Source of the DNA: Muribaculaceae bacterium
GTDB taxonomy: Bacteria > Bacteroidota > Bacteroidia > Bacteroidales > Muribaculaceae
Assembly: GCA_022509085.1 (NCBI GenBank)
Contig: JAFLTW010000001.1
Location: forward strand, 248,001-312,000
Length of the DNA: 64,000 nucleotides
Direction: 5' to 3'
Shown one piece after another: positions 61,299 to 64,000 of this stretch; the stretch's first letter is position 1, and each line of letters opens with the position of its first letter. The translations under genes and the position numbers were made by a program. The notes under the pieces are model-generated. The model made no database searches. It was not told the DNA's origin and saw only the letters and a program-made list of their open reading frames with translations.

Positions 61299-62184
61299 GA
61301 AATATTGCCTCTCTTTTGCCGCCTCTCTGGCTATCGCTGTTACAGGGTTTTCAGCCTCGGCTCAGTCCCTTGAGGATGACGTGATCGTAATCCCTCCCCT
61401 TTTTGAATATGTTGAGGCGCCCGAGGAACTCCCTGACCTTACAAGCAAGGTAGACTATCTGATGGACAATTTCTGGAATCCTTTCGACTTTAAAAACAGC
61501 ACTACCGTCGACCAGAATGCGCTCAACCATGCTTTCAGCGTGTATACCGACATGATCCCTTATGCCACCGAGAAAAAGGTGAAGGCGAGCGTGAAGAAAC
61601 TGATTGAGAACATAAAGAAAAACCCGGGGCTTACGGTGCAGTTCATGAAGGCAGCCGAGGAGTCGCTCTATGGTCCGCGCGCCAAATTCTGGGCCGACGA
61701 GATCTATATGTCGTTTCTGGAGAATATCATCTCCAACAAAAAGGTGTCTGAAGGCAAAAAGAAACACTACCGCGACCAGTATGACCTGATGATGTCATCC
61801 GCCGTCGGCCGGCCTCTCCCGTCATTTACGGTGAAGTCCATCAACGGCGACGTCTACCGGCTCAACCCCAACGGTAAGACTCGCCTCGTAGGCTTCATCA
61901 CCGAAGAGAGCGACAACTATAAGTACACCAATCTGAAGCTCGACATCAGCGGCAAGCTGAACGACATGATCGACGACAACAAGCTGGAGGTGATACTCGT
62001 GTTTCTCAACGATGTGCAGGCTAAAAACTGGCCATCGAAGTGGACAGTCCTGAAGAGCGCCGATGCCTCAGGAATAATGGACCTTAGAATGTTGCCCTCA
62101 TTCTACATACTTGATCCCGACAACCGGATAGTAAAGAAAAACCTTAATGTCGATGCGGCCATCGACTACCTTGAACTCCCTTAA
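61285..62184 (+). CDS. DUF5106-like secreted protein with thioredoxin-like C-terminus
   Basis: A 299-residue protein. The ATG at 61285 gives a signal peptide (YCLSFAASLAIAVTGFSASA); an ATG 54 bases upstream lies inside the kinase gene and is unlikely. Residues 50-175 are helical (YLMDNFWNPFDFKNSTTVDQ and KFWADEIYMSFLENIISNKK), matching DUF5106. The last 110 residues (GRPLPSFTVKSINGDVYRLN; MLPSFYILDPDNRIVKKNLN) look like a thioredoxin/AhpC fold, but without a CxxC pair. It is probably periplasmic; its role is unknown. Confidence 0.82.
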   Translation: MNEFKKYCLSFAASLAIAVTGFSASAQSLEDDVIVIPPLFEYVEAPEELPDLTSKVDYLMDNFWNPFDFKNSTTVDQNALNHAFSVYTDMIPYATEKKVKASVKKLIENIKKNPGLTVQFMKAAEESLYGPRAKFWADEIYMSFLENIISNKKVSEGKKKHYRDQYDLMMSSAVGRPLPSFTVKSINGDVYRLNPNGKTRLVGFITEESDNYKYTNLKLDISGKLNDMIDDNKLEVILVFLNDVQAKNWPSKWTVLKSADASGIMDLRMLPSFYILDPDNRIVKKNLNVDAAIDYLELP

Positions 62185-62209
62185 AATTAGAGAATCCACT
62201 CAATTCGCT

Positions 62210-62698
62210 ATGCTCAACCGCAATCTGTTTTATCAACTTTACTTCAAGACAACTGGGTATTCCTTTACCCATATGGGGCGATTGTTCCTCCGTATGTTTG
62301 CCGGCATCATGCTTGTGCAGTTTGGCGTGCGGCAACTGATTGCCGGGGGTGTGGGCCCCGCCGAAGGGGGCATCCCGCTCCTTACCGGTGGTCTGGAGGA
62401 ATGGCTCGTAATCATAGTGCTGATAATCTGCCCCTTCTTCTTTATGATCGGACTCTTTGCCCGCGGCATGATCCTTCCACCTTTCGCCCTCATGATTGTA
62501 AGCTGCTGCAAGGCGATGACCGGCAACTCCGAACCGGGCATATGGGGCGTGGAAAACATGTGCGTTCCCTTCCTTTTCCTGGGAATTTTTATGTTCCTGC
62601 TCCTTGTGGGTCCCGGAAAGATATCTGTTGACTATTTCTATTCCCTTTACCTTATCAACCGCCATAAGGGTAAGGAGGAAGACCTGGAAGAGGTATGA
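62210..62698 (+). CDS. DoxX-like membrane protein
   Basis: A 162-residue protein with four membrane segments (LFLRMFAGIMLVQFGVRQLI, LVIIVLIICPFFFMIGLFAR, ILPPFALMIVSCCKAM, FLFLGIFMFLLLVGPG), the layout of DoxX/DUF-type small membrane proteins. The ATG at 62210 lies 25 bases after the previous stop; a longer frame from 62147 overlaps that gene and has no membrane logic. The C-terminus (YFYSLYLINRHKGKEEDLEE) is charged. It overlaps mnmA by 4 bases. Confidence 0.75.
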   Translation: MLNRNLFYQLYFKTTGYSFTHMGRLFLRMFAGIMLVQFGVRQLIAGGVGPAEGGIPLLTGGLEEWLVIIVLIICPFFFMIGLFARGMILPPFALMIVSCCKAMTGNSEPGIWGVENMCVPFLFLGIFMFLLLVGPGKISVDYFYSLYLINRHKGKEEDLEEV

Positions 62699-63813
62699 GG
62701 ATTGCGGTGCTCGTTTCCGGTGGCGTTGACAGTGCCGTCGTGGTAGACAAGCTCTATCGCGAGGGTCATGAGCTCACCCTTTTCTATATCCGTATCGGTA
62801 TGGACAACGATGAGGGCGACTGCTCTGCCGAAGAAGACATCGAGTTCTGCTCGCTGATTGCCTCCCGTTATGAGCTTCCGCTCAAGATTGTCTCACTGCA
62901 TCAGGAATATTGGGACTATGTGATGGGTTACGCTCTCGACTCCGTGAAGCGGGGCCTTACACCTAATCCCGACATGATGTGTAACAAGTTTATCAAATTC
63001 GGCTTCTTTGAGCAACGCTACGGCAAGGATTTCGACAAGACGGCTTCGGGACACTATGCCGGAGTGGAAGAGATTGGCGGTCGAAAGTTTCTGGTAACCG
63101 CTCCCGACCCCGTGAAAGACCAGACCGACTTCCTCTCGGCTATCTCTTACGAGCAGCTCTGCCACGTCATGTTCCCCATCGGTTCGATGCCGAAGAAGGA
63201 AGTGAGGGAACTGGCCCTTAAAGCCGCGCTGCCCAATGCTACGCGCCGCGATTCCCAGGGAATATGTTTCCTCGGAAAGATCGACTATCGCGACTTCATC
63301 AGCCGGAAACTCGGTGTGATGGAAGGCAACGTTGTGGATATCGACTCAGGCAAAGTCATCGGCACCCATAATGGCCATTGGCTCTATACTATTGGTCAGC
63401 GTAAGGGACTTGGCCTGGGGGGCGGCCCTTGGTTCGTGATAAGAAAAGATATCGCCACCAATACCCTTTACGTATCGAAGGGCTACGAGACCCCCTTGCA
63501 ATACAAGAAGGAGATTCCCCTCGAACCCATCCATTGGATTTCGGGAGACCCCTGCTCCGATGATGACTTGCGGAAACTCCCTTTTATTTCGGATAATTTC
63601 CCTCTCGAAGGCCCGGCATCAATCTCGTTCAAGATACGCCATACTCCCGACTTTACCTCCGGTAACCTTGTAAAGGATAAAGAGGGTTGGATTATTATGG
63701 CAGATAGAGATATACAGGGGGTGGCGCCTGGTCAGTATGCCACAATCTACACCCCCGACCGCCATATCTGCCTTGGAAGCGCGATGATAGCCAGCAGGGC
63801 CACAACAGAATAA
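62695..63813 (+). CDS. mnmA: tRNA 2-thiouridine synthetase MnmA (tRNA-specific 2-thiouridylase)
   Basis: A 372-residue enzyme. The PP-loop is AVLVSGGVDSAVVVDKLY, the catalytic cysteines are in TPNPDMMCNKFIKFG and RRDSQGICFLGK, and GHWLYTIGQRKGLGLGGGPW is the tRNA-binding middle domain. It puts sulfur on U34 of Glu, Gln and Lys tRNAs. The usual T of DSTGIC is Q here. Bacteroidota often carry two MnmA paralogues (recalled), so a second copy may exist. It starts within the stop of the DoxX-like gene. Confidence 0.93.
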   Translation: MRIAVLVSGGVDSAVVVDKLYREGHELTLFYIRIGMDNDEGDCSAEEDIEFCSLIASRYELPLKIVSLHQEYWDYVMGYALDSVKRGLTPNPDMMCNKFIKFGFFEQRYGKDFDKTASGHYAGVEEIGGRKFLVTAPDPVKDQTDFLSAISYEQLCHVMFPIGSMPKKEVRELALKAALPNATRRDSQGICFLGKIDYRDFISRKLGVMEGNVVDIDSGKVIGTHNGHWLYTIGQRKGLGLGGGPWFVIRKDIATNTLYVSKGYETPLQYKKEIPLEPIHWISGDPCSDDDLRKLPFISDNFPLEGPASISFKIRHTPDFTSGNLVKDKEGWIIMADRDIQGVAPGQYATIYTPDRHICLGSAMIASRATTE

Positions 63814-63835
63814 TGACAGCCAAAACAGTTTGCTT

Positions 63836-64000
63836 ATGGATGAAAATATACAGTTGAAACTTATAGGTATCACCTACAACCAGATAGAGAGCGGCGTCTA
63901 TGCCCTCGTGCTTGAGGAGCCCGTGTCCGGCACTCGCCTCGCCATTGTGATAGGTTACCCCGAAGCGCAGTCGATTGAATGCCGCCTGCAGAATGTGAGG
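63836..64000 (+). CDS. bifunctional nuclease (BFN/DUF151) domain protein, N-terminal part
   Basis: Only the first 55 codons lie in the window. MDENIQLKLIGITYNQIESG, VYALVLEEPVSGTRLAIVIG and YPEAQSIECRLQNV match the DUF151/BFN fold, whose sheet and following helix carry the conserved I-x-I-G-x-x-E-A-Q. Related proteins have nuclease activity in vitro. It starts 22 bases after mnmA. Bacteroidota versions often have a C-terminal UvrB/UvrC-like domain; that cannot be seen here. Confidence 0.85.
   Translation, partial: MDENIQLKLIGITYNQIESGVYALVLEEPVSGTRLAIVIGYPEAQSIECRLQNVR

Noticed and set aside
1..64000. CRISPR arrays, tRNA, rRNA, prophage or insertion sequences
   Set aside because: No regularly spaced repeats, cloverleaf sequences, transposase, integrase or phage structural genes were seen on reading either strand; short or divergent RNAs could still be missed by eye.

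Overview
The window reads as a stretch of core chromosome from an anaerobic gut-type Bacteroidales bacterium, most likely of the Muribaculaceae/Bacteroidaceae group (an inference). The signs are promoters of the Bacteroidota form TAnnTTTG with no clear Shine-Dalgarno sites, a fused LpxC-FabZ, a Bacteroidota-type RpoZ-like omega protein, a DUF4295 gene behind the genes for ribosomal proteins L28 and L33, a sodium-pumping methylmalonyl-CoA decarboxylase operon, a Bacteroides-like serine palmitoyltransferase, and a menaquinone cluster in the order menD-B-C-E. Coding density is very high. No gap exceeds about 270 bases, and I found no insertion sequence, prophage, CRISPR array, tRNA or rRNA.

Region by region: 1-3973 holds the tail of a ROK kinase, then a leftward unit bamD - omega - ATP-grasp-like protein - DUF2520 protein - maf. 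A secreted leucine-rich-repeat protein with its own terminator follows (4051-5168). Rightward tgt-lptF (5437-7793) meets a leftward envelope/RNA operon (12788-7828): PASTA membrane protein, rluD, acyltransferase, metallophosphoesterase, folK and a small membrane protein. Then come rpmB-rpmG-DUF4295 (13041-13694) and a long rightward run nadE - tsaC - sugar transferase - ClC channel - fmt - menDBCE (13807-25131). It converges, with a 14-base overlap, on leftward lpxD - lpxC/fabZ - lpxA - Crp/Fnr regulator. Rightward from 29164 is the methylmalonyl-CoA epimerase/decarboxylase operon (mce, mmdA, oadG-like, biotin carrier, oadB-like), closed by a strong hairpin.

After two small unknown genes and the sphingolipid gene spt, 36093-41685 is a tight leftward unit: hisS, a FecBCD/BtuFCD-type ABC importer and a histidine phosphatase. 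Two secreted metallopeptidases (M3, M16) follow. A closely packed leftward chain then runs from ftsK through lolA, trxB, dCMP deaminase, S41 protease, formyl-THF cyclo-ligase and a LuxR-type regulator. The last part holds an L,D-transpeptidase and a rightward run: S1/P1 nuclease, HsdR-N-like nuclease, UvrD helicase, carboxynorspermidine decarboxylase, BadF-type kinase, DUF5106 protein, DoxX-like protein, mnmA and the start of a bifunctional-nuclease-domain gene.

Most genes are housekeeping: lipid A and outer-membrane assembly (BamD, LptF, LpxACD, FabZ, LolA), sphingolipid and phospholipid synthesis, menaquinone for anaerobic respiration, and the last steps from succinate to propionate. I did not find a clear new defence or mobile system. 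The points most worth a second look are a tRNA-guanine transglycosylase lacking the family's zinc cysteines and probably translated from a leaderless message, an uncharacterised ATP-grasp protein in the bamD unit, a phosphatase-plus-importer operon behind hisS, a LuxR regulator with a degenerate receiver, and a nuclease/nuclease/helicase trio.
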